Source: Lachnospiraceae bacterium
GTDB taxonomy: Bacteria > Bacillota > Clostridia > Lachnospirales > Lachnospiraceae
Length of the DNA: 32,197 nucleotides
Assembly (NCBI GenBank): GCA_022799755.1
Contig: JAAWOU010000035.1
Location: 1 to 32,197, forward strand
Reading direction: 5' to 3'
The notes below the pieces were generated by a model. The model had not been told where the DNA came from. It did no database searches and saw only the letters and a program-made list of their open reading frames with translations. Numbering within the stretch: position 1 is the stretch's first letter; each line of letters opens with the position of its first letter. Both the position numbers and the translations under genes were made by a program. Of the stretch, positions 8,199 through 15,981 are shown in pieces.

Positions 8199-10100
8199 AT
8201 GCGGAATGGGAAAGCAGATATGATAGTAGAGATTAGAAATGACAGGCCGGCCATTGTCCGGGAGGACGCAAGCGCGGTGCTTACCGCAATCTATACAGGC
8301 AGTCGTTATTGGGGATCTACATACAATGTCCTGAAGAGTTATCCAAAGCAGCAGTGGAGTGTAAGGGAGTGCGCCCCTTTTTCCGGAGAAAAGGATTTTT
8401 CTGCGCTGGGAGAAAAGGTGCGATATTTTATTGCCGAGTGCGCGGACAGCCGACTGTATGCCGCATTGACGGACAGGCAGGCACTGCTGCGCACGGAATA
8501 TCAGAATATGGGAGCAGCCAAGACGCCGGATACCGTGATCTCTCTGGGCGGAATCTATGAAAACCGTCTGGAACGGGCCATGTACCATGGGGTCAGCTGC
8601 GATGTGGGCGTGATGGACATGAATTCCAGAACCGACATCATGCGCTTTGTGGAAAACGGTTTCTGTGAAAGCGCAGTGCACATGCCGTTAGTGGACTGCA
8701 GCGGACAGGCGCTGAATTTGGGCTTCGTCACATTTGACCGCTATTATGGGCGCGTTTTTGCCAGAGAAGACGGAAGCGTGGAATTTCGGCATATTGTGGA
8801 GAAAGACAGGTTGGAGGAGGGGGAGCGGATTTGTTCCGACTGGATGCTGCTGTCCTTTTATGAGCATATGACAGAGGGGCTGCCGGCCTATTCCCGTTTC
8901 CTGAAAGAATTTAACCGGTTTAAAAACCGATGCCAGGCCGCCCCGGTGGGGTTCTGTTCCTGGTATTATTATATGGAGAATATCAACGAGAGGATGCTTA
9001 CCGAGAATCTGGAGACCATTGACAGGATTCGGGATCGGGTGCCCATGGAGGTGTTTCAGATTGACAGCGGATGGGGATACGGCAATCAGAATGGGGCGGT
9101 AAAGGAAGAATTATTTCCCAAAGGGATGAAAGCATATGCCGGGGTGATTCGCTCTTACGGATTGAAGCCGGGACTCTGGCTGTCACCGTTTAACTTTGAA
9201 CAGGACGGGGAGACAGTGCGGACACATCCGGAATGGTTTATCAAGGACCACAAAGGAGAACTGATTCTTCATGAGAATTGCGCCATGCTGGATGCTACCC
9301 ACCCGGGGGCACAGTCCTATATCCGCGAACTGTATCACAAACTGACCTACGACTGGGGGTACCGTTATCTGAAGATTGATATTGTCACCCATTTCATGAC
9401 AAGAGGGCATTATCATGATCCGGAAGCCGGTTCTCTTACAAATGTGCGGGAGTATTTCCGGTTGGCAAGGGAAGCCAGTCATCCGGATACCTACCTGCTG
9501 GGCTGTACCTGCCCGCTGTTTGAGGTTGCCGAGTTTGTGGACGGGTCCAGGATCTCTGTGGACATATTCGAACGCTGGGAATCCCTGGTGAAAGCCTTTG
9601 ACAGAGTGTTCAAACGTTATTATATGAACGAAGAACTGTTTTTGTCGGATGCGGACTGCCTGATGGTCCGAAAGAGGGAGAATGAGGACGGGGACTGCCG
9701 CAGGAACTGTACCCGCACGGACGAAGAGATCCGGACTTTCCTGACAGCCATATATGTGGCAGGAGGAGCGCTGTTTTTCTCCGATAAACTGCCTTTGCTG
9801 ACAGAGAGCCAGATCGGGCAATATGCGGCCCTGTTCCCCCGAACCACCCGGGCGGGCAGGCCGCTGGATCTGATGGAATCCTGGATTCCCGGCATCATTG
9901 ACCAGGGATATGAGCAAGATACCCGCACGGTGGCCCTGATCAACTGGGGAGAAAGACAGAGACGGTTTACCGTTCCCCTGACAGGAAAACACCATGCAAA
10001 GGAGCACTGGACCGGGGAGGATCTGGGAATCTGTACGGACACATTTCAAACCACCCTGCAGCCCCACTGCTCCATGCTTATTCATTTTGCGAAGATATAA
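8199..10100 (+). CDS. GH36-family alpha-galactosidase-like glycosidase
   Basis: This 633-residue enzyme belongs to glycoside hydrolase family 36 (clan D), whose members remove terminal alpha-galactose or, in some cases, alpha-GalNAc. Visible family motifs are GFCSWYYY, the DSGWGYGNQ segment, GLWLSPF and YLKIDIV, whose Asp (about residue 394) should be the nucleophile. SRISVD follows, with Asp (about 455) as likely acid/base. There is no signal peptide, so it should act in the cytoplasm on imported oligosaccharide. The start is uncertain: in-frame candidates are GTG 8178, ATG 8199 (GGAGGGG very close upstream) and ATG 8220. Its neighbours are the regulator before it and a GH109-like gene after it. 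It is shorter than classical ~720-residue GH36 enzymes, so substrate preference is open. Confidence 0.85.
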   Translation: MRNGKADMIVEIRNDRPAIVREDASAVLTAIYTGSRYWGSTYNVLKSYPKQQWSVRECAPFSGEKDFSALGEKVRYFIAECADSRLYAALTDRQALLRTEYQNMGAAKTPDTVISLGGIYENRLERAMYHGVSCDVGVMDMNSRTDIMRFVENGFCESAVHMPLVDCSGQALNLGFVTFDRYYGRVFAREDGSVEFRHIVEKDRLEEGERICSDWMLLSFYEHMTEGLPAYSRFLKEFNRFKNRCQAAPVGFCSWYYYMENINERMLTENLETIDRIRDRVPMEVFQIDSGWGYGNQNGAVKEELFPKGMKAYAGVIRSYGLKPGLWLSPFNFEQDGETVRTHPEWFIKDHKGELILHENCAMLDATHPGAQSYIRELYHKLTYDWGYRYLKIDIVTHFMTRGHYHDPEAGSLTNVREYFRLAREASHPDTYLLGCTCPLFEVAEFVDGSRISVDIFERWESLVKAFDRVFKRYYMNEELFLSDADCLMVRKRENEDGDCRRNCTRTDEEIRTFLTAIYVAGGALFFSDKLPLLTESQIGQYAALFPRTTRAGRPLDLMESWIPGIIDQGYEQDTRTVALINWGERQRRFTVPLTGKHHAKEHWTGEDLGICTDTFQTTLQPHCSMLIHFAKI

Positions 10101-10184
10101 AAAGAATGCGGCACTGGAAAAACAGTCTCGGGACGGGACATGCCCGGGAGTGTAGAGACGGAACTGGAATAGGAGAAGATAATT

Positions 10185-11435
10185 ATGACAGAAAATTTAG
10201 ACAATCGGCCAGTAAAAATCGGTGTCATCGGCGTGGGCGGAAGAGCCGTAGGACTGATCGGGACAATGGCGGAAATGGGATTCGTGGAGATTGCGGCACT
10301 CAGCGATGTCAGACCGGAGAAAATGGAAGAGGGACTGAAAGTGATCCGTGAACACGCGGACTATCCGGTAAGCTGTTATACGGACTACCGGGAACTGCTG
10401 GAACGGGAGGACATCGAGGGTGTAGTCATCGCCACTTCCTGGAATGACCACACGAAGATCGCCATTGCTGCCATGAAAGCAGGAAAGTATACCGGATTCG
10501 AGGTGGGGGGAACCTCCTCCATCCAGCAGTGCTGGGATCTGGTTCACGCTTATGAGGAGACGGGAACGCCCTGCATGATCCTGGAAAACTGCTGTTACGG
10601 GCAGTATGAGCTGGCAGTCCTGAACATGATCCGCAAAGGCTTGTTCGGGGAGATCATCCACGTTGAGGGCAGCTACCAGCATGACCTGCGGGGATTGGCC
10701 GAGAAGATCCACGAGGGATATCAGCGCTCCCTCCATCACATGAAGCGCAATGCGGATCTCTATCCCACCCATGAGATCGGCCCCCTGGCCAAATACCTGA
10801 ACATCAATCGGGGGAACCGTTTCCTGACGCTGACCTCGACGGCGTCCAGAAGCCGGGGACTGGATCTGCGCGCGGCGAAGAGCTATGGAGAGAACAGCCC
10901 TATCTGGCACAGACATGCCCTGGGAGACGTGGTGACCACGGTGATCAAATGCGCCGGAGGAGAGACGGTTACCATTGTGCACGACACCTCTCTGCCTCGC
11001 CCCTACACCCGCAACAACGCAGTTCATGGGACGAAAGGAATCTGGATGGAGATCAATCATTCCATGTACTTTGAGCCGGAGAGCTTTACCACGGAAGAGG
11101 AAGCCAATGAGATCGTGGAGCATAAATGGGAGAATGCGGATCCCTACCTGGAGAAATACAGACATCCCATCTGGGATCGTTTTCTGAACGATGGGGTGAC
11201 CGGAGGACACGGCGGCATGGATTATCTGGTTCTCCGTGCATTTATATACAGTATACAGCACCATATCCCACTGCCCATCGATGTTTACGACTCTGCGACC
11301 TGGATGTCCATCACCTGCCTTACCGAGGAATCCATCGCCAAGGGAAGCATGCCGGTCTATGTACCGGACTTTACAAACGGCGCCTGGGTGTGTAGGGAGC
11401 CTATGCCGGAGAGTCCATGGTCTTTGGACGCGTAG
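10185..11435 (+). CDS. Gfo/Idh/MocA-family protein, GH109-like (NAD-dependent alpha-N-acetylgalactosaminidase type)
   Basis: This 416-residue Rossmann-fold protein has the dinucleotide-binding start KIGVIGVGGRAVGL. Several stretches are characteristic of glycoside hydrolase family 109 and not of ordinary dehydrogenases: ENCCYGQYELAVLNMIRKG, LYPTHEIGPLAKYLNINRG, SLPRPYTRNNAVHGTKG and GHGGMDYLVLRAF, then PIDVYDSATW. GH109 enzymes cleave alpha-GalNAc by an oxidation-elimination mechanism using tightly bound NAD. The sequence resemblance is strong by eye. Actual glycosidase activity, as against sugar oxidoreductase activity, cannot be decided here. No signal peptide is present. The ATG at 10185 follows AATAGGAGAAG. 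It lies between the GH36 and DUF4838 genes in the same direction, probably one transcription unit. Confidence 0.85.
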   Translation: MTENLDNRPVKIGVIGVGGRAVGLIGTMAEMGFVEIAALSDVRPEKMEEGLKVIREHADYPVSCYTDYRELLEREDIEGVVIATSWNDHTKIAIAAMKAGKYTGFEVGGTSSIQQCWDLVHAYEETGTPCMILENCCYGQYELAVLNMIRKGLFGEIIHVEGSYQHDLRGLAEKIHEGYQRSLHHMKRNADLYPTHEIGPLAKYLNINRGNRFLTLTSTASRSRGLDLRAAKSYGENSPIWHRHALGDVVTTVIKCAGGETVTIVHDTSLPRPYTRNNAVHGTKGIWMEINHSMYFEPESFTTEEEANEIVEHKWENADPYLEKYRHPIWDRFLNDGVTGGHGGMDYLVLRAFIYSIQHHIPLPIDVYDSATWMSITCLTEESIAKGSMPVYVPDFTNGAWVCREPMPESPWSLDA

Positions 11436-11553
11436 GGGAAAGCGGCAGGCGCAGGAAAGGGTGAATGATGTGCTCCATAAGACGCTGCCATAGGGCGGCT
11501 GCAGGGGAGATTTTCAGAGCCGTTGTGCAGCGGCCTAGGCAGGAGGCTTGCAT

Positions 11554-13458
11554 ATGATTTTGTCCAAAGAGATTCCCACATATATTGTTTCTCCCCTGGC
11601 GCCCACCCCCAGGGAACAGTTCGCCGCCGATGAACTGGCCGCTTATTTAAACCGTATCTTCGGCATCGGGGCGGGGCGGGCCGATGAACGGCCCCAAGGC
11701 GCAAACCACATTTATATCGGCGGACCGGTCAGGAATTTGGAGGCAGCCGCGTTGATTACCCAGGAAGAATTCCGGGAGGTTCTTACGGGGCCGGAAGGGT
11801 TTCTCATAGAGGCTCGAGGCAGCGACTTGCTCATTGCGGGAAGCGAAGGGTTTGACGACTGGGAGCGGGGAACCGTGTACGGGGTATATGAATTCCTGGA
11901 ACGGTTCCTGGGCTGCTGCCTGGCGGCATACAGCAGGCCGGGGATATGCGCGGGGGAAATTGTGCCTGCATATGACAGACTGACATTGCCGGATGGCCGC
12001 TATGTGAAAGCCGGCGCGGACCGTCCCTACCGAACCGCCATTGTTCAGTATGGGGAGGCAGCGGGAAACCCGTATCATGAACTGAATCTGCCTTTTGCGG
12101 ACTGGCTGGCAAAAAACAGGTATAACCGTATTCTCACCTGGGCCAGCGTCTATGAGGCTTACAAGGAGACGGGTCTGACCGGGGAACTTGAGAAGCGGGG
12201 AATCCGCATGAGCGTGGGGCATCATGAGTCATCCGGAATGTGGCTGCCCTGTTTCGGAAATAAGTATTTTCCGGAACATTATTATGTGAACCATCCGGAA
12301 TACTACAGGCTGAATCCGGACGGCATGCGCTACCGGCCAAAGGACGAAAAAGATCACACCGGGCAATGGATCTACTGCAGCCGCAATGCCGGCTGTATCC
12401 GGCAGATATCGGAGAACCTGATCAGCTGGACGGACGAGAATCCTCTGGTGGACACCATAGCTTTCTGGCCCAATGACGGCATTTTTCCCCAGTGCTGCTG
12501 TGCGGAATGTTCCAAATACAGCAAGGTGGAAAATTATGCGTATTTTCAAAATGAGGTGGCGAAGAGGGTCAGCGCTGCCAGACCCGGGATAAGGATGGAC
12601 ATGCTGGTGTATGTGGATCTGTGGAAATGTCCGGAGGGATGGCAGCCGTCCCCCTGCCAGCAGATTGACGAAGCGGCCTGGGGACGGGAGCAGAGAACCT
12701 GCGGCCGGCCGGATGGTTCCTGCCTGTCTCACACCGAATTCGAATCCAATCTGATGCAGTGGAAGAAAGCCGGAGCCCGGGTAGTTTATTATGACTATTA
12801 CATGGGTGTATACGGCAACAGACAGCGCATCATACCCATGGCAGACGAGATACAGAGCATATGGAAACGCTTTGCCGAGCTGGACATTGCGGGGGCGGGG
12901 ACTCAGATAGAATGCTTCAATCTCTGGAACCATCTGGTGAATCTCTATACTTTCGGCAGAACAGCATATGATGTATCCCTGTCCCTAGAGCAGAATCTGG
13001 AGGCGCTTTGCAGACTGTTCGGAGAAGGGGGAGAGGAGATAGGGGAGGCGGTTCGTATCATGGAGGAGACTCTGGACGGTGAGAGCATCATTGGCTTTGC
13101 GGGTAAATACATGATCGAACATGTGGATAAGGAGCGCATATACCGGCTTTTTGACCAGGCTCTTTCCAGGACTACAGGGCAGACGCAGAGGAACAATATC
13201 CGCCTGCTGCGCATGGCTTTCCGGTATTCGGAAATCGAGACTGCCGATCTTTCAAACAGGGAGAGAAAGACCTTTTCCCGTTTTCAGGAGTACGATGACC
13301 TTTCCGGGGAGCTGGCTTACATGGCGGTGCATTTTGACAGCTTCCGGCACAATGACCCGGGGTACGGAATTGCCTTTCCCATTATGAATACGGATACGAA
13401 AGGGTTTGTGCCGGATGGATGGTATGAGTTTGAGGAGCACCGCTCTAGGGGAAAATAA
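11554..13458 (+). CDS. DUF4838 domain-containing protein, putative glycoside hydrolase
   Basis: This 634-residue protein matches the DUF4838 layout. A first domain resembles the N-terminal domain of alpha-glucuronidase and GH20 enzymes (FAADELAAYLNRIFGI...HIYIGGP...GPEGFLIEARGSDLLIAGS...RGTVYGVYEFLERFLG). A barrel-like middle follows with NRYNRILTWAS, GHHESSG and FWPNDGIFPQCCCAECSKY. The Cys-rich FPQCCCAECSKY segment is typical of these proteins. No catalytic activity has been assigned with confidence to most of the family. The start is ATG 11554, not the TTG at 11548, because AGGAGG (11541-11546) is 7 nt from the ATG. It has no signal peptide and is the last gene of cluster A, so it probably acts on the same imported glycan. 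Confidence 0.82.
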   Translation: MILSKEIPTYIVSPLAPTPREQFAADELAAYLNRIFGIGAGRADERPQGANHIYIGGPVRNLEAAALITQEEFREVLTGPEGFLIEARGSDLLIAGSEGFDDWERGTVYGVYEFLERFLGCCLAAYSRPGICAGEIVPAYDRLTLPDGRYVKAGADRPYRTAIVQYGEAAGNPYHELNLPFADWLAKNRYNRILTWASVYEAYKETGLTGELEKRGIRMSVGHHESSGMWLPCFGNKYFPEHYYVNHPEYYRLNPDGMRYRPKDEKDHTGQWIYCSRNAGCIRQISENLISWTDENPLVDTIAFWPNDGIFPQCCCAECSKYSKVENYAYFQNEVAKRVSAARPGIRMDMLVYVDLWKCPEGWQPSPCQQIDEAAWGREQRTCGRPDGSCLSHTEFESNLMQWKKAGARVVYYDYYMGVYGNRQRIIPMADEIQSIWKRFAELDIAGAGTQIECFNLWNHLVNLYTFGRTAYDVSLSLEQNLEALCRLFGEGGEEIGEAVRIMEETLDGESIIGFAGKYMIEHVDKERIYRLFDQALSRTTGQTQRNNIRLLRMAFRYSEIETADLSNRERKTFSRFQEYDDLSGELAYMAVHFDSFRHNDPGYGIAFPIMNTDTKGFVPDGWYEFEEHRSRGK

Positions 13459-13486
13459 ATCTACTCTCCTGCCCTCATGAAAAGCC

Positions 13487-13515
13487 TTGATTTGATAAAG
13501 TATTAATGATAGAAT
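13487..13515 (+). promoter_or_regulatory. Promoter-like element before the acetyltransferase gene
   Basis: TTGATT (13487-13492) and TAGAAT (13510-13515) are spaced by 17 nt and match sigma-A boxes well. It lies just after the DUF4838 gene, so the GNAT gene is probably transcribed separately from cluster A. Confidence 0.5.
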
Positions 13516-13645
13516 CTAACCAAACAACGTAAAGGAAACGCACCTGTTTCATGTCTATAAACGGACGGATCATGTCGAGCAGGGCAATCCGTATCCGATC
13601 TTGTACATGAGACTGGAAAAAAGCTGCCTGCGATGGGGGAATAAT

Positions 13646-14242
13646 ATGGCATGCAGGAATACGCCGCAGCTGGAGACAGAGAGGCTGATATTGAGAAGAT
13701 TCACGGAAAATGACATAGAAGCACTGTATCTGATACTGGCAGACAAAGAGGTCAACACCTTTCTGCCCTGGTTCCCTTTGAAGAGCATGGAGGAGGCGCG
13801 GGCCTTTTTTGTGGCAAGGTATGCGGCAGAATACGAAAAGCCCCAGGCCTATGCTTATGCCATCTGTCTGAAAGAGGATAACTATCCCATTGGCTACATA
13901 AAGGTGGACATGGACGAAAGCCATGATTTCGGCTATGGGCTCCGTAGAAAGTTCTGGCACCGGGGAATCGTCACGGAAGCCGGGAAAGCTGTCATAGCTC
14001 AGGTAAAAAAGGACGGACTCCCCTATATCACGGCGACCCATGACATCAAAAATCCCCGCAGCGGCGGGGTCATGCGGCAGGTGGGAATGAAATATCAGTA
14101 TTCCTATGAAGAGCAATGGCAGCCTAAAGATTTTTTGGTTACCTTTCGGATGTATCAGCTAAATTTTTATAAAGAAGACAATATTATCTTCCGAAAATAT
14201 TGGGACAATTCTGCGGTGCACTTTGTGGAGGCAGGGGTTTAG
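13646..14242 (+). CDS. GNAT-family N-acetyltransferase (RimJ/RimL type)
   Basis: This 198-residue GCN5-related acetyltransferase opens with the family start LETERLILRRFTENDIEALY and carries the acetyl-CoA-binding region LRRKFWHRGIVTEAGKAVIAQV at about residues 98-119. It is followed by the conserved NPRSGGVMRQVGMKYQ (N..S..v..K.GF equivalent). It would transfer acetyl from acetyl-CoA to a small molecule or protein N-terminus; the substrate is unknown. I chose ATG 13646, which follows GGGGGA at good spacing. The open frame extends upstream to about 13520 without a strong start and reads as coherent but unassigned sequence, possibly a remnant. It stands alone between cluster A and a region of gene remnants. 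Confidence 0.85.
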   Translation: MACRNTPQLETERLILRRFTENDIEALYLILADKEVNTFLPWFPLKSMEEARAFFVARYAAEYEKPQAYAYAICLKEDNYPIGYIKVDMDESHDFGYGLRRKFWHRGIVTEAGKAVIAQVKKDGLPYITATHDIKNPRSGGVMRQVGMKYQYSYEEQWQPKDFLVTFRMYQLNFYKEDNIIFRKYWDNSAVHFVEAGV

Positions 14243-14261
14243 CTAAGGGTTTGGGCGTAGA

Positions 14262-14524
14262 ATGGAGGCGGTGGGAAAGGTCATCTGGGGACGAATGGTG
14301 ACGGGGGAGGTTTTCATAACCGACGAGGGGCGACAAAAAATACGTGATGAATTCGCCCCCATTGACCGTTGACATGGAAACCGCAGCCATTGCCCATGTG
14401 TGCTATGGAAACGGCATACGGTTTCTTGCAATCCGGTGCGTCACCGATACTGCGGCGCAGCGTCAAAGCCTCCGCTATCGCCAAGGATATCACTGTTGCC
14501 CTGTCAGGTGAAACAGAAAGATAG
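14262..14524 (+). pseudogene. C-terminal fragment of an MTA/SAH nucleosidase-like phosphorylase, frameshifted
   Basis: Translation from 14262 gives AVGKVIWGRMVTGEVFITDEGRQ and then DEFAP. The match continues in a shifted frame as TVDMETAAIAHVCYGNGIRF and AIRCVTDTA. After a second disruption it ends SVKASAIAKDITVAL with a stop at 14522-14524. These are the hallmark C-terminal motifs of the 5'-methylthioadenosine/S-adenosylhomocysteine nucleosidase (PNP/UDP) superfamily, including the VDMETA substrate-binding motif. About two thirds of the gene is missing at the N-terminus, one extra base lies near 14361, and a small deletion lies near 14460. It is non-functional. It was read directly from the nucleotide sequence because no single frame covers it. 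Confidence 0.8.
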
Positions 14525-14605
14525 CTGGAAAAAGAGGGTATAGTTCTGGGTTGCTTTATGCGATGCCTCTAAAGGAAAGGAGCCGTCTGCCCCGTGCCGG
14601 AGCTG

Positions 14606-15043
14606 TCACTTCCACCCATAAGAAATCATGATTCCCCTGGTCTGCGTCAGGGAGACGCTGTCCGCGTGCTGCTTCAGGTACCGCACGATGCCGTTCATCT
14701 GGCGGCAGTAATCCTCCGCTTCTTTCCGGCTCATGCCATGGTTCATGAAATAGCCGATGTCCTCCTGGATTTCCCGGTCTGTCTTTTCGTCGCTCCAGTG
14801 GTCCGCCTTTATGACGCTGTCCAGCAGCTCCCTATAATCCGGCTGTTCCGGCTCCAGGAAAGTAACCCTGTCGTTCATGCGGCAGGACACATTTTTAAGC
14901 CCGGCGGCTTTCATGTAATGGGGAATCTTCATGGCGATGGAGTAATCTCGGTTCTGTTTCTCCAGCTCGGTCTGCCAAAGATTCTTCAGTCCCTCGTGTC
15001 GGCATAAATCCATATAATTCTCAAAAAACGCTTTCCTTGCCAT
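14606..15043 (-). CDS. C-terminal half of a SAM-dependent methyltransferase (probably truncated remnant)
   Basis: This 145-residue frame resembles the distal half of class I SAM-dependent methyltransferases found in clostridia: IAMKIPHYMKAAGLKNVSCRMNDRVTFLEP, HGMSRKEAEDYCRQ and a final TRGIMISYGWK. The N-terminal SAM-binding Rossmann motifs (such as the GxGxG loop) are absent, and translation upstream of the start meets a TAA within about 20 codons. Whole enzymes of this kind are roughly 250-280 residues. The start has only a GGGGG close upstream. It lies next to the nucleosidase fragment and is probably a pseudogene. I list it as coding because the remaining frame is intact. Confidence 0.6.
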   Translation of the reverse strand: MARKAFFENYMDLCRHEGLKNLWQTELEKQNRDYSIAMKIPHYMKAAGLKNVSCRMNDRVTFLEPEQPDYRELLDSVIKADHWSDEKTDREIQEDIGYFMNHGMSRKEAEDYCRQMNGIVRYLKQHADSVSLTQTRGIMISYGWK

Positions 15044-15508
15044 ATCCCCCGCGGCCGTCTTGGCTTCACGGACTTACAGAGAACTGAATGCTGCCGCCTA
15101 ACCTATGAAAATTCTCCTTGTAATTTTGAGCTGTACATGATAATCTAAAGATAGGCAAAGAATTCAAATCCGATATCATTCAGAAGACCGCTACAGGTCT
15201 TTCCGCAATACCTGACAGTAGAAGATGCCCGAAAGGTGGATTCTATCGTATCGAAACTTCTTGCTGGGCGGGAGCCTACATCCCAAAGAAAACGAACTGA
15301 CAACAACAGCAGGAAAGGCCGATGCCCATACCTTTCCTGCGGATTCACTTTCAGAAAGGAAAGGACTGGATATGGAAAGAAGAAAGGGGACAGAGATTAA
15401 AAGGGTGGGAGAAGCTGAGCCCGCAGCAAAAGCTAACAGTACAGATGCCATCCGGGAACAGGGAATGCCCGCCATTAGCACACCCCACGACAAGGGCTTA
15501 AGGAGGCA
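15044..15508. other. 465-base stretch of probable decayed coding sequence
   Basis: No intact gene is visible. Short open stretches in different + frames give protein-like text (for example QYLTVEDARKVDSIVSKLLAG near 15210-15280, and MERRKGTEIKRVGEAEP from 15372). The frame from 15372 aligns in sense with the downstream Rpn-like frame only if one base is removed near 15498. I read the stretch as remnants of one or more genes of the same Rpn/PD-(D/E)XK type. Confidence 0.45.
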
Positions 15509-15829
15509 GTGGTGGAGGAAATCCTGAGCTGGGCCGGAAACGGGGAGGACGACATGGAATTCAAATATAATATCATCAGGGCGTTCGAGGACGAGAGGGC
15601 TGAGGGAAAGGCCGAAGGCCAGACGCTTAAGCTGGTTAATCTGATCAGAAAGAAACTGCACAAAAGGATGCCCATGGAAGAAATCGCGGACATGTTAGAG
15701 GAAGAAGAGGCCGTTGTCAGGCCGATTTATGAAATGCTTCAAAGCCATGCTGACTGGGACGATGAAAGAATCTGCAGGGAGCTGGCGGCATCCCGGGAAG
15801 ACGCTGTCGCTGCAGAGCAGGGAAGCTGA
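15509..15829 (+). CDS. C-terminal tail of an Rpn/PD-(D/E)XK-type transposase-like protein
   Basis: This 106-residue charged, helical protein (EEILSWAGNGEDDMEFKYNII, then RAFEDERAEGKAEGQTLKLVN and RKKLHKRMPMEEIADMLEEEE) matches the Lys/Glu-rich C-terminal region seen in Rpn-family recombination-promoting nuclease/putative transposases of Lachnospiraceae. The catalytic nuclease domain is absent. GTG starts at 15509 or 15512 follow AGGAGG (15501-15506) closely. ATG 15554 is another possibility. The upstream frame from 15372 (ending AISTPHDKGL) would continue as KEAVVEEIL after a one-base shift, which suggests a frameshifted gene. Probably a remnant, although the frame itself is intact. Confidence 0.5.
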   Translation: MVEEILSWAGNGEDDMEFKYNIIRAFEDERAEGKAEGQTLKLVNLIRKKLHKRMPMEEIADMLEEEEAVVRPIYEMLQSHADWDDERICRELAASREDAVAAEQGS

Positions 15830-15981
15830 AGATTCCCAATCCCACGCATTTTTGGTATTATGACCTTATTCCATAAAGGAAACGGCCGGGTGGCGACCGG
15901 AGCCTTATGTAAGGGGCCTTGGTTCAGCGGCGTATAATGGAAAGGATTTCCGCTCTGCGGAAATCGGGAACAGAGGGGATC

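Noticed and set aside
9183..10264. Long - strand frames opposite the GH36 and GH109-like genes
   Set aside because: The + strand frames carry catalytic motifs. The antisense frames reflect GC-rich codon bias.
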